Part shown: in pieces, positions 1 through 7,308 of the stretch
Layout of the letters: every line of letters starts with the position of its first letter
Position numbering within the stretch: the first letter of the stretch is position 1
Assembly: GCA_963578605.1 (NCBI GenBank)
Contig: CAUZEA010000066.1
Span: forward strand, 1 to 32,889
DNA: 32,889 nt
Direction: 5' to 3'
DNA from: JAKVCB01 sp963578605
GTDB lineage: Bacteria > Planctomycetota > Planctomycetia > Pirellulales > Lacipirellulaceae
The notes under the pieces: model-generated
Databases searched by the model: none
What the model saw: the letters and a program-made list of their open reading frames with translations, nothing else
What the model was told of the DNA's origin: nothing
Position numbers and translations under genes: made by a program

Positions 1-1220
1 CCTTGGGCCAACTGGTTGCCAATTCCGTCGCGTTTGCCGATCAGTTCAATGGCTTGCGTCAACGCGTCGCCATCTCCGAATTGCAACCACGGTTCGGCAA
101 GCAGTCCCCGCTCGACACACTCCATGGCAAAGGCGATGGTCCCCCCGGTACTTATCGTGTCGAGTCCCAAGGCATCACAACGCTGGGACGCACCTAGCAC
201 GGCAGCCGGGTCGTCGATTCCACACATCGGGCCGAGAGCGAATAGATTTTCGTATTCAAGGCGCACACCTGCTGGTTGTTCCGAAGCTGTTGCGTTGGGA
301 GATTTCAGCCCATAAATGTGCTCGCATCCAATGGTGCAGCAAGCACACGAAGCTTGTGTTTTCGAATAAGTTGTGCCGAGTTGTTCCGGTGATAAGGCAG
401 CTGCGCCTGCGAAGCTTCCCTGTTGGAAATTGCGGGTCGGTAGGGCATGGAACCGGTTGAAGGTGAGCAGATTGGAGGCCGTGCCTAGTTCACGATATTT
501 GGCCGTGGCGGGTCCGAATGATTTTCGTGACAGTTCTTTCGAGAGGGCAATCAGCGCATCGGGATTTGCCCAGGCGGTCTGTTGCCTACCGCGGACACCG
601 ATTGCCTTGACGTTTTTGGAGCCCAGAATCGCCCCGCTCCCTCCCCGCCCGGCATGACGGCGGTCATGGGAGATCGTGGCGTAACGGACAAGTCGCTCGC
701 CAGCGGGACCGATCACCGCCCACCGAAAGTTGTCGTCAAATCGCTGGTGAAGTTCAGTTTCGGCCCTGGGAATTTCCATGCCCCATGTTGAACCGGCAGG
801 CTCCAGGCATACATGTCCATCGTCGATTACCAGAATGGTGGGTACTGCCGCCTGGCCTACCAGGACAATCGCATCGCAGCCACATGCTTTACCGGCGATT
901 GCAAAGTGGCTGCTTGCCAGCGAGTCATTGATGCGGTCCGTTAAAGGGCTTTTAGAGACGACTGCGAACTTGGCGGATGTCGTGAGCGGGCTACCGACCA
1001 GAGGACTGAAGACGAACGCAATTGCTGCTGCGGGCAAAAAGGGATTAACCGTTGCCGAACCTTCCAGCGTGAGTAGGTGGACTCCGAGGCCACTCCCGCC
1101 CAGGCAGCTACGTAGCAAATCCGCACTCAGAGGAACAAACTCCGCAGTCTCTTCCGATAGATTAATCCGCAAGTAGCGGCCATGATAACCAGGAATTGAA
1201 CTGCGAGATTTTCGTGTCAT
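1..1220 (-). CDS. Aldehyde:ferredoxin oxidoreductase (tungstopterin, AOR family), 3' end outside window
   Basis: The reverse strand reads open from an ATG at 1220 to the window edge, giving about 406 residues of a family usually near 600. The N-terminus has the family opening GYHGRYLRINLSE. Around residues 185-205 there is an AGRGG-x-GAILGSKNVKAI segment typical of AOR domain 1 and its pterin contact. A cysteine motif C292-x2-C295-x3-C299 matches three of the four [4Fe-4S] ligands of archaeal AOR; the fourth lies beyond the edge. The family oxidises aldehydes to carboxylic acids (some members run in reverse), passing electrons to ferredoxin, in the cytoplasm. The gene follows a MoaD/ThiS-like gene by 79 nt and a membrane protein, all on the same strand, so one operon is likely. 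The fold and cofactor class are clear; the substrate cannot be told from the sequence. Confidence 0.9.
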   Translation of the reverse strand, partial: MTRKSRSSIPGYHGRYLRINLSEETAEFVPLSADLLRSCLGGSGLGVHLLTLEGSATVNPFLPAAAIAFVFSPLVGSPLTTSAKFAVVSKSPLTDRINDSLASSHFAIAGKACGCDAIVLVGQAAVPTILVIDDGHVCLEPAGSTWGMEIPRAETELHQRFDDNFRWAVIGPAGERLVRYATISHDRRHAGRGGSGAILGSKNVKAIGVRGRQQTAWANPDALIALSKELSRKSFGPATAKYRELGTASNLLTFNRFHALPTRNFQQGSFAGAAALSPEQLGTTYSKTQASCACCTIGCEHIYGLKSPNATASEQPAGVRLEYENLFALGPMCGIDDPAAVLGASQRCDALGLDTISTGGTIAFAMECVERGLLAEPWLQFGDGDALTQAIELIGKRDGIGNQLAQ

Positions 1221-1299
1221 CAACAGCAATTTGCTTCATTGGCCGTACTACGGCAACGGGAGGGAAATTCTATAATGGTCAAGGTCATTCCTGCATTGC

Positions 1300-1584
1300 T
1301 TACCCGCCGGCGTCGGCTGAAAGGATGAGGAGACAATCGCCTTCGACCAGTGGGGTTTGGGGATCGCTAACGAACCGGTCTTCACCCAGGCTGGCGATGA
1401 ATAATCGATTCAGGGTCTTTACGCCAGACTCATTATCGCCGGTCGAGAGACAGTCCCGGGCGAATTCCGGGAATTGTGCACCCAATTCGCTCAAGACTTC
1501 GCTGAGTGAATTGCCTTCAATATCAAGATGGTCCCTCCCCACTCGCTCTCGGGCAATGCCATAAAATTCTACAGTTACAGGCAT
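1300..1584 (-). CDS. MoaD/ThiS-family sulfur carrier (molybdopterin synthase small subunit-like)
   Basis: This 94-residue protein has a ubiquitin-like beta-grasp pattern: an opening strand MPVTVEFYGIARE, a middle helix with the LSEVLSELGAQFPEF pattern, and a final strand LLILSADAGG ending exactly in the C-terminal Gly-Gly. In MoaD that tail is adenylylated and thiocarboxylated to deliver sulfur to the pterin dithiolene. It starts 9 nt after the membrane-protein stop and lies directly upstream of the AOR gene. The inference is that it supplies sulfur for the tungstopterin of that AOR, as AOR-linked MoaD homologues are thought to do in other prokaryotes. General MoaD or a ThiS-type role cannot be excluded. 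No MoaE or MoeB partner is visible here. Confidence 0.88.
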   Translation of the reverse strand: MPVTVEFYGIARERVGRDHLDIEGNSLSEVLSELGAQFPEFARDCLSTGDNESGVKTLNRLFIASLGEDRFVSDPQTPLVEGDCLLILSADAGG

Positions 1585-1593
1585 GGGTGGTGG

Positions 1594-2409
1594 TCAACTG
1601 GCGGTCAATGCCGTCCAAATCATCGAGAATATACTCATCACGACATACAGGCACATTGTACACCACCAAATCAGGACAAGCTGATCGGGAGGTTCGTATC
1701 CGGCGATATGAACACCGATCCCGATAGCTGCGAACGTGCCCAGGAGTAGGGCGGCAACAAAGGGACCACCGGTCCAAGTGCATAGTGCGACGATGATTAA
1801 GGCCACGGTAAACGCGATCAGAAGCTGCCTTGGGGAGAACCTGAACTCGAACGAGGATTCTTGCTCAATCGCCTGTTGCCAGGTTTTGTCTGCTTCGTTT
1901 GGTAAAGGGGGCGGGCCGGTTCCAGTTGAAGTTCCCTTTTGCTTTGCCTGCAACTGAGCCTTGAAGACTCTTTTTCGCTCTGCGAGGCGGTTCTGGTGCA
2001 GCCTTTCTCGATGATTCATGTAGTAGAGCGTGCCGCTAATTCCCGCGATAAAAAGCAGCAGGGTGGCGATTGGATAGCCAGTCACATTGCCAAACGCGAG
2101 GTAAAACGCCAGGATGGCCGTTGCGATGAGCAGATGCTTCGTTTGGAAGCGAAACCCACCGTCGCGGACGAATTCTGCCAGCATCTTGTCGTGGTCGAAT
2201 CTACCCTCTTCCCGGAACAACTCGTCCACGTCGATCTGGCTTTCGGCAGCGGATAGGAGTTCCTGTGAGGCACGCGCTTCGAAGGCCAACACCTCGGTGT
2301 CGGGAGGTTCTAATTCGTACTCGTCAACGTCGAGGTCGTTTTCCTCATCGGTTGCCGAGATGGAATCCTCATGATTTGATTCGCGGTTCGAATTTTTGTC
2401 GGTAGTCAT
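1594..2409 (-). CDS. Planctomycete-type membrane protein with two repeated two-helix units
   Basis: The protein has 271 residues from the ATG at 2409; the reading frame stays open further upstream, but there it lies antisense to the glycosyltransferase, so the internal ATG was chosen. Residues 1-80 are acidic and hydrophilic. Residues 86-126 and 189-230 are two copies of one unit: each starts F-R-F, then x3-4-LLIA, a hydrophobic helix, a TG-x-P turn and a second helix around LLL. A further helix spans about 243-266. The linker (132-185) is charged and contains a PPPLP stretch. The RF-x-x-R/K-x-LLIA opening is common at the N-terminus of small planctomycete membrane proteins (recalled from family knowledge). 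It ends 9 nt before the MoaD-like gene. Function unknown; it may simply be co-transcribed with the AOR unit. Confidence 0.78.
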   Translation of the reverse strand: MTTDKNSNRESNHEDSISATDEENDLDVDEYELEPPDTEVLAFEARASQELLSAAESQIDVDELFREEGRFDHDKMLAEFVRDGGFRFQTKHLLIATAILAFYLAFGNVTGYPIATLLLFIAGISGTLYYMNHRERLHQNRLAERKRVFKAQLQAKQKGTSTGTGPPPLPNEADKTWQQAIEQESSFEFRFSPRQLLIAFTVALIIVALCTWTGGPFVAALLLGTFAAIGIGVHIAGYEPPDQLVLIWWCTMCLYVVMSIFSMIWTALTAS

Positions 2410-2622
2410 GGTTCCATTGTCCGCCGGTTTCCCTATAGTGACAAGCGATGAAAAACCAATTTTAGCCTGGCGATTTGGCAGTTTTTTTCTCAATGCCAGC
2501 TGGCGCATCCTTTTTTGGCGTCTTGCGGGAATTCCTCCCGCCGCAACCTGAAAGGCGGGTAGCATAACCGATCCGTTTGCCCTGCCAGTCGAGACGCACT
2601 GTTTCCCAGGGAATGACTGACC
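2410..2622. promoter_or_regulatory. Divergent intergenic region between membrane protein and glycosyltransferase
   Basis: These 213 nt separate divergently transcribed genes and should hold promoters for both. A small perfect hairpin (GCGGGA, 5-nt loop, TCCCGC) lies at 2525-2541, next to T-rich runs at about 2483-2490 and 2509-2516. I could not identify convincing -35/-10 boxes or an operator. No coding potential is apparent. Confidence 0.4.
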
Positions 2623-3870
2623 ATGCATTTTTTGATTACCGCGTTGGGGAGTTACGGCGACGTTCATCCCATGGTTGGCCTTGGCGTGGCGCTGGCCCGA
2701 CGGGGGCATCGGGTGTCGCTGGTGGCGAACCCCTACTTTGAAAATGTGGTGCGAGATGCAGGCCTCGACTATTTGCCTCTTGGTACCTGCCAGGAGTATA
2801 TGGAACTGGTCCATCATCCTGATATTTGGCACCCGGTACGGGCGCCGCTGTTTGTGTGGAGTTATGCTTGCGGCTCTGTTCTCGAGAGACTCTATGATTT
2901 GCTGGTCGACCAGGCGGTGCCTGGTGAGACAGTCATTGTTGCCCACGGTTTGGACCTCGCGGGGCGAATTGTGGGCGAAAAGCAAGGTGTTCCAGTCGCG
3001 GGTGTGCATTTTGCTCCGGCGATCTTCCTCAGCAAGTACCAGGCACCACGGTTGCCGCGCGTACTGTGGCACGAGAGAGTCCCGTCATGGATCAAGGGGG
3101 CGCAGTACTGGTGTGCGGATCAGTTTGTGTTCGATCCCCTGGTGGCTCGTCCGATCAACAAACTCCGCAATAAGGTCGGTCTCAAGCCAATCGGTCACGT
3201 GCTGACCCGGTGGTGGCATAAGACCGATGCTGTTATCGGTTTGTTCCCGCCCTGGTTTGCCGAGCCGCAGCCTGATTGGCCAGCGGGAGTTGCACTGACC
3301 GGTTTTCCCCTCTGGGATAGCAGCGACCAACGGGAACTGCCTGGGGAAGTGTCGCGTTTTCTAGATGCTGGCGAGGCACCTCTTGTTTGGACTCCTGGAT
3401 CTGCGAACGCGACCACTCCGGAGTTTTTTACCACGGCGGTCGAGGTGTGCCAGATCCTTGGTCGGCGGGGAATTTTGTTAACGAAATTTGCGGATCAGTT
3501 GCCCCACAGACTACCCGAAGAAGTGCAGCATTTTGACTTCGTTCCACTGAGCTACGTGCTCCCACGTGCGGCTGCATTTATTCATCACGGCGGCATTGGG
3601 AGCTGTGCCCAGGGACTATCGGCCGGAGTGCCGCAGTTAATCCGCCCGATGGCGTTCGATCAATTCGATAATTCGATCCGGCTACAGCGACTGGGGGTTG
3701 GTCGCGAGGTTTCAGTCCGTCGTTTTCGTGCGTCTCGCGTTGCCAAGGTACTTGACCGAATCCTGACTTCAGACACGGCAAAAAAGCAGTGTCGCCATTG
3801 GGCTGCCGAGTGTGACGGTTCGGTCTCGCTTCGGAACGCTTGTGAAACGTTGGAGACTCTGGCTTCCTGA
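2623..3870 (+). CDS. Glycosyltransferase, UGT/MGT family (GT1/GT28-like, GT-B fold)
   Basis: This 415-residue protein fits the family length. The N-terminal domain opens with MHFLITALGSYGDVHPMVGLG, the signature of sterol glucosyltransferase and macrolide glycosyltransferase-like enzymes: a glycine-rich loop followed by GDVHP. The C-terminal nucleotide-sugar domain carries LVWTPGSANA and the donor site FIHHGGIGSCAQGL (first His at residue 321), then GVPQLIRPMAFDQFDNS, where the D-Q pair normally contacts the sugar. It would transfer a hexose from a UDP- or other NDP-sugar to a lipid, sterol-like or polyketide acceptor, in the cytosol or at the membrane face. It is a single gene between a divergent and a convergent neighbour, so context gives no acceptor. 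Confidence 0.9.
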   Translation: MHFLITALGSYGDVHPMVGLGVALARRGHRVSLVANPYFENVVRDAGLDYLPLGTCQEYMELVHHPDIWHPVRAPLFVWSYACGSVLERLYDLLVDQAVPGETVIVAHGLDLAGRIVGEKQGVPVAGVHFAPAIFLSKYQAPRLPRVLWHERVPSWIKGAQYWCADQFVFDPLVARPINKLRNKVGLKPIGHVLTRWWHKTDAVIGLFPPWFAEPQPDWPAGVALTGFPLWDSSDQRELPGEVSRFLDAGEAPLVWTPGSANATTPEFFTTAVEVCQILGRRGILLTKFADQLPHRLPEEVQHFDFVPLSYVLPRAAAFIHHGGIGSCAQGLSAGVPQLIRPMAFDQFDNSIRLQRLGVGREVSVRRFRASRVAKVLDRILTSDTAKKQCRHWAAECDGSVSLRNACETLETLAS

Positions 3871-3956
3871 GTCCCGCAATGCAAGGGGCCACACCGCGAT
3901 GCGAGACGCAAGCAAATTTTCACCCCGATGGATCCCGGGCGACTGGTTTGCCTGCC

Positions 3957-4706
3957 TCAATACCGGATTGCCGGTTTCCAAGGCGTGGCAGTTCGCAGGC
4001 CGCTTGGCATTTGCCCGGCCACGCGAGATGTTCCGGCAGCGGCGTGAAGTGTTGCGACTCGGCTTGCAACCTGGGGTTGGAATCGGTTCAGCTTAAGCGA
4101 CCTTTGGTAATTAGCAAGTGCCTGCGCATGGTCTCCTTCGTGATCACGGAGCCGTCCCAGGGCAGTCAATGCCCGCGCGTTATGTGGGTCCCCCGCCAGA
4201 GCCTGGACCAAATGTGACTTGGCCTGTTCTACTTGGCCATATTCTTCATACAGCCTGGCGACTTCGATCTTGGGATCGGCTGCCCCCGGGTTCTTTGCCG
4301 ACCAGTTATGTAAAAGCGAGGTCGCCTGCTGTTGACGGTTGGTTTCGCTAAGGAGCACTGCCAGGCCGCGATGACATTCAGCATGATTCGGATCTCGTTC
4401 CAGGCATTGATTGTAAAGTTGCTCCGCCTGAACCAGGTCGTTTGGCCGTTTGTAAAGTGTGCCCGTCTTATGCAGTGATGAAGCTAAATTGTAGTAACCG
4501 CTCGCTGAACCAGGATTGGTGGCGATCGCTTTTTGAAAGCGATCCGCCGCGAGTTGGTAGTTGCCTTGGCGGAAATGCTGAACCCCCTCGATGTTTGCTG
4601 CCGAGGAAGAAAAATTTTGGCAACCTGCCGACGTCAGCGAGACCAGGGCGGATAGGCCCATGACCCACCACAAGTTTTGGTGTTTTGCGAAACGTAATGC
4701 GAACAC
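3957..4706 (-). CDS. TPR-repeat lipoprotein
   Basis: From a GTG at 4706, preceded by a GGAAGGG sequence about 9 nt upstream, the product is 249 residues. It starts with a signal peptide (WWVMGLSALVSLTSAG) and a Cys at residue 29 that could be lipidated, although Ser rather than Leu at -3 makes the lipobox imperfect. Then follow four to five tetratricopeptide units, for example GNYQLAADRFQKAIATNPGSA, DLVQAEQLYNQCLERDPNHA and GQVEQAKSHLVQALAGDPHNA. The frame extends to another GTG at 4772, but that start would add 22 charged residues before the signal and sits inside a tandem repeat, so 4706 is preferred. TPRs bind partner proteins; an envelope scaffold role is inferred. The gene converges on the glycosyltransferase with an 86-nt gap. 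Confidence 0.8.
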   Translation of the reverse strand: MFALRFAKHQNLWWVMGLSALVSLTSAGCQNFSSSAANIEGVQHFRQGNYQLAADRFQKAIATNPGSASGYYNLASSLHKTGTLYKRPNDLVQAEQLYNQCLERDPNHAECHRGLAVLLSETNRQQQATSLLHNWSAKNPGAADPKIEVARLYEEYGQVEQAKSHLVQALAGDPHNARALTALGRLRDHEGDHAQALANYQRSLKLNRFQPQVASRVATLHAAAGTSRVAGQMPSGLRTATPWKPAIRY

Positions 4707-4751
4707 GACCGGTATCCCTTCCGCACGCGCGCGTGATGAGTGAAAAGACTT

Positions 4752-4796
4752 GTGGCACGATCCTTGTGCCACCGTAAAACTTGTGCCACCGTAAAA
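4752..4796. repeat. 17-bp tandem repeat with an inverted partner
   Basis: CTTGTGCCACCGTAAAA occurs twice head to tail with no gap (4763-4779 and 4780-4796). Just before it, GTGGCAC at 4752-4758 is the exact inverted complement of the GTGCCAC inside each copy (4766-4772 and 4783-4789), so a stem with a 7-nt loop can form with the first copy. The array lies about 50-90 nt upstream of the preferred start of the TPR lipoprotein gene and could be an operator or a replication-slippage product. Confidence 0.75.
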
Positions 4797-5176
4797 ACCG
4801 GCGAGAGACTAGTGGCGATGGCCAATTTGTGCAAGGGAGAGTTGACTTCTACCCCATACGTTGGGGTCGGGGCTGGCAACCGTGGTTTCGGGCAGGATAA
4901 CCAGAATAACCGGACCTTTTGTGCAAACCCCCCATCTTTCTCAAACGTTTTTCCTTCGGTAGGCCTGATTTTGCTTTCATTTCATATCAATGATGCAATT
5001 GTTCAACAGGACCCAAACGACAACCTTCCCGCACCGCCGATTGATTTTTTCACGGGTAGGATTTTGGGGACATTGAGCAATATACGTGTTTTTAAGATCG
5101 GCCAAGTTTCGCCCTATAGCGCAAGTTCCATCCTATTAGAAGCATAGCCGTTATTTCCAAGAAAGGAGGTATCGCG
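4797..5176 (+). promoter_or_regulatory. Intergenic leader with strong Shine-Dalgarno at 5165-5170
   Basis: These 380 nt lie between the TPR lipoprotein gene (minus) and the 5177 gene (plus), are relatively AT-rich from about 4960 to 5100, and probably hold the promoter of the latter. GGAGGT at 5165-5170 is a full anti-16S match, 6 nt before the GTG at 5177; it is the best ribosome-binding site in the window and decides that start. I could not support a -35/-10 pair: the candidate TTGAGC/TAAGAT near 5075-5095 has a spacer of only about 14 nt. The open frame in this region has no recognisable protein features. Confidence 0.55.
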
Positions 5177-5719
5177 GTGGCCAAGCGGGTATCTACCAGC
5201 AAAACTAAATTCGCCAAGACCTCCAAGTCGAGGTTGCCCCAGGAGAAGAAGGGCAACAAGGCGGAAAGGTCCCATGCGACGTCCGCAGACTCCCAGGTGG
5301 GCGACGAGGAGGTCACGATTGACCGGCGCCACGGCGATTGCCGCCAGCAGGAACCGGAGGACGGAGCAGATCAGGTCAACGATTCGGTCATGCCAAAACT
5401 AGAGCGTCGTAAAAAGGTCAATCGGCGCCGCCAAATCGATCCCACAACCTGCGAACGCGATTATTCAGAACAGGAAGTGGAATTCATGAACGCGTTGGAG
5501 AAATACAAGCGTCGAAGTGGGCGCATGTTCCCGACCTGTAGTGAGGTGTTGGAAGTTATCCGAGACCTGGATTACGTGCAGCTAACAGCTGCCGAAGTGC
5601 TGGCACGTCAGGAAGACAACCCAGCGGTCGAGCCGCCGGAAGATTCCGAAAGCTTTGCTAAACAGGAGGAAGCCAACTTGGAAGAATTGGTAGTCGTAGG
5701 GGTCGAGAACGACCTCTGA
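5177..5719 (+). CDS. Conserved planctomycete hypothetical protein, charged N-terminus
   Basis: This 180-residue protein starts at GTG 5177, fixed by a perfect GGAGGT 6 nt upstream. Residues 1-30 are Lys/Ser/Thr rich and residues 35-70 are acidic, both probably disordered. Residues 74-145 form the conserved part: LERRKKVNRRRQIDPTTCE, then DYSEQEVEFMNALEKYKRRSGR followed by MFPTCSEVLEVIRDLDY. I recognise this last segment from short planctomycete proteins of unknown function; it looks like a small helical domain. The C-terminus is acidic. There is no signal peptide or membrane helix. The neighbours do not suggest a role. Possible nucleic-acid contact through the basic stretches is speculation. 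Confidence 0.8.
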   Translation: MAKRVSTSKTKFAKTSKSRLPQEKKGNKAERSHATSADSQVGDEEVTIDRRHGDCRQQEPEDGADQVNDSVMPKLERRKKVNRRRQIDPTTCERDYSEQEVEFMNALEKYKRRSGRMFPTCSEVLEVIRDLDYVQLTAAEVLARQEDNPAVEPPEDSESFAKQEEANLEELVVVGVENDL

Positions 5720-6131
5720 CTCCGATTGGCCCAACGTTGCCTCCACGAACCGTCAGCACAATCTTCAACTCCCGAATCTTGTGATGATAACCAAGTAGTC
5801 ACCCTGCCTTGATCGTCACGATTGCACTACGCAAATGGGCGGGGATTTTCAGCGTTGCTAGCGATATTTGACAAAGCTCGTGTCCGGCATTTTTTTGGCT
5901 GGTCACCGTTGCTTAGGCGCGAGCATTGTCAAATCTGCGACGTCATATGAAAGCCGGCGGCGAAGCGGGTTCATGGGAACCCGGTTCGCCGTTCGGCATT
6001 CTTGCTGGATGGGTCCGAGCGGTTCGTCTTTTCGTCATCCTCGAGATAGAGTCAGGATGCTTCCAGCAGCGGGCGAACAGGCGGCGTTGGACTAACTCGA
6101 TCGCCCGTTTGCCGCCACGTCAGCAATTCAA
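5720..6131. other. Convergent intergenic region with strong hairpin at 5958-5991
   Basis: These 412 nt lie between the stops of two convergent genes and show no protein with family features. The main structure is an inverted repeat at 5958-5991: left arm CGGCGAAGCGGGTTC, 4-nt loop ATGG, right arm GAACCCGGTTCGCCG, with 14 of 15 positions complementary. It has no T-run on either side, so it is not a textbook intrinsic terminator, but its place between converging genes suits a bidirectional transcription barrier or a structured RNA. The short palindrome CGACGTAACGTCG at 6135-6147 sits at the stop of the next gene. Confidence 0.55.
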
Positions 6132-6380
6132 CTACGACGTAACGTCGCAAAAGATGTCGCGAAGTTCGCTGGGCGAAACTTCGCCAAGTTGCTTACCCCG
6201 CTCATCAAGCTGCTCGTTGACCTTGATTACCGTCTCTTGCATACGACCATGAGTTTCCTCGCAGCCGCCGGCCAGGATAAAGTTCTTGCCGCGGGTCAGC
6301 CGTTTGGTCCCATCGGTTGCGTCGAATGCGATACCAAGCAGGCCAGCCTGGGGAGGATTAGGGCAGTCGTTCGTGCGCAT
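6132..6380 (-). CDS. Small conserved hypothetical protein (82 aa)
   Basis: The 82-residue product contains LLGIAFDATDGTKRLTRGKN followed by FILAGGCEETHGRMQETVIKV and NEQLDERGKQLGEVSPSELRD. I recognise the arrangement G-L-L-G-[IV]-x-[FL]-D, T-R-x-x-[ND]-F-x-L-x-G-G-x-x-E-T-H-x-x-M-Q-[ED] from short planctomycete (and some proteobacterial) proteins with no known function. The glycines, the ETH motif and a C-terminal amphipathic helix are the conserved features. No signal peptide or transmembrane helix is seen. It lies 97 nt downstream of the FHA-domain gene on the same strand and may be co-transcribed with it. The coding end overlaps a GCGAAGTT/AACTTCGC inverted repeat (6159-6184). Confidence 0.72.
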   Translation of the reverse strand: MRTNDCPNPPQAGLLGIAFDATDGTKRLTRGKNFILAGGCEETHGRMQETVIKVNEQLDERGKQLGEVSPSELRDIFCDVTS

Positions 6381-6477
6381 CGAATTAAATGTAGGTCATT
6401 TCGTTGGAGGTCATTGGTTCGCCGAGAGGAACCGATGGCATATCAATTAGCCGTTTATAACTTGACCGGGGTGTACA

Positions 6478-7308
6478 TTATCTCCGGCGAGTCATTTCCC
6501 GCAGGATTTCTGCCGCCGCTTCACAGCTATCCTTGGTTTTATCCTTAGGAAGTTTGGGGAGTTTTCCAGGCTTGACATGGGAGGGCGTCTCTTTTTCCTT
6601 GGTGCCGAAGAAGGCCGTCCAACTACGTTGTTCTGAATTGGTTTCTTGCTCTTGTTCGGTAGTTGCCGACTTCTCTTCACCGGCTACGGAGCTTTCTACA
6701 GCGGCTTCTTCGTCGACTGGCTTCGCCGCTTCTTCAACTTCCCCTCTCTCGGTGGGATTGTCCATAACCAAAACGGGGGGTACCGGGGTCGTTTCGTCCA
6801 CTTTGAAACTGATCGTATCATGCGTCGGATTGGTGCTGGTTTGGGTTTCCAGCAACCAATGGCTGATGTCATCCTCCAATCCGTCTGTTCCAGTCGGACC
6901 AGCCGTACGGGCTGCCACATCGGCCACGTTTCTGACGGGAGGACGCTTCTTATGCTTCAGCCCGTGCGAATTGGTCTTGGAGCTTAATTTCAGATGTTTT
7001 TCCGCGCTAGTGGGTTCAACGCAATTGATGCGAAAGCTCAGTGGCCCAATTCTGATTTCGTCTCCATCTTTCAAGAGGGTCGCTTCCTCAATTCGCTGGT
7101 CATTCAAAAAGGTGCCGTTACGACTTCCTAAATCAGCAGCGAACCAGCCAGTCTTCGTACGCACAATCGAGCAGTGGCGGCGACTTATCGCGTCGCTGCC
7201 AGCTCGCAAAGTGCATTCATTGGACCTGCCAATAATGAACTCGTCCTTCTTGAGCGGGATGCTTTTACCCTGCTTAGCCCCCGCTAATACCGTAAGTTTA
7301 AATTCCAT
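6478..7308 (-). CDS. FHA-domain protein
   Basis: The product is 276 residues from the ATG at 7308. The frame is open upstream to 7422, but that extension has no family similarity and would bury the FHA start. Residues 1-92 are a forkhead-associated domain with its phosphothreonine-binding signature: FIIGRSNECTL (Gly-Arg), AISRRHCSI (Ser-x-x-His) and DLGSRNGTFLNDQRI (Asn-Gly), then DGDEIRIGPLSFRI. Residues 93-276 are low complexity, rich in Glu, Thr, Pro and Lys, probably disordered, ending in a basic helix EAAAEILREMTRRR. FHA domains bind phosphothreonine and normally work with Ser/Thr kinases, which planctomycetes have in number; no kinase is nearby. No membrane segment is present from the chosen start. 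Confidence 0.87.
   Translation of the reverse strand: MEFKLTVLAGAKQGKSIPLKKDEFIIGRSNECTLRAGSDAISRRHCSIVRTKTGWFAADLGSRNGTFLNDQRIEEATLLKDGDEIRIGPLSFRINCVEPTSAEKHLKLSSKTNSHGLKHKKRPPVRNVADVAARTAGPTGTDGLEDDISHWLLETQTSTNPTHDTISFKVDETTPVPPVLVMDNPTERGEVEEAAKPVDEEAAVESSVAGEEKSATTEQEQETNSEQRSWTAFFGTKEKETPSHVKPGKLPKLPKDKTKDSCEAAAEILREMTRRR

Noticed and set aside
4740..5147. Possible 135-residue protein in the gap before 5177
   Set aside because: It begins antisense to the TPR lipoprotein gene, crosses the 17-bp repeat, lacks a ribosome-binding site and shows no conserved pattern.
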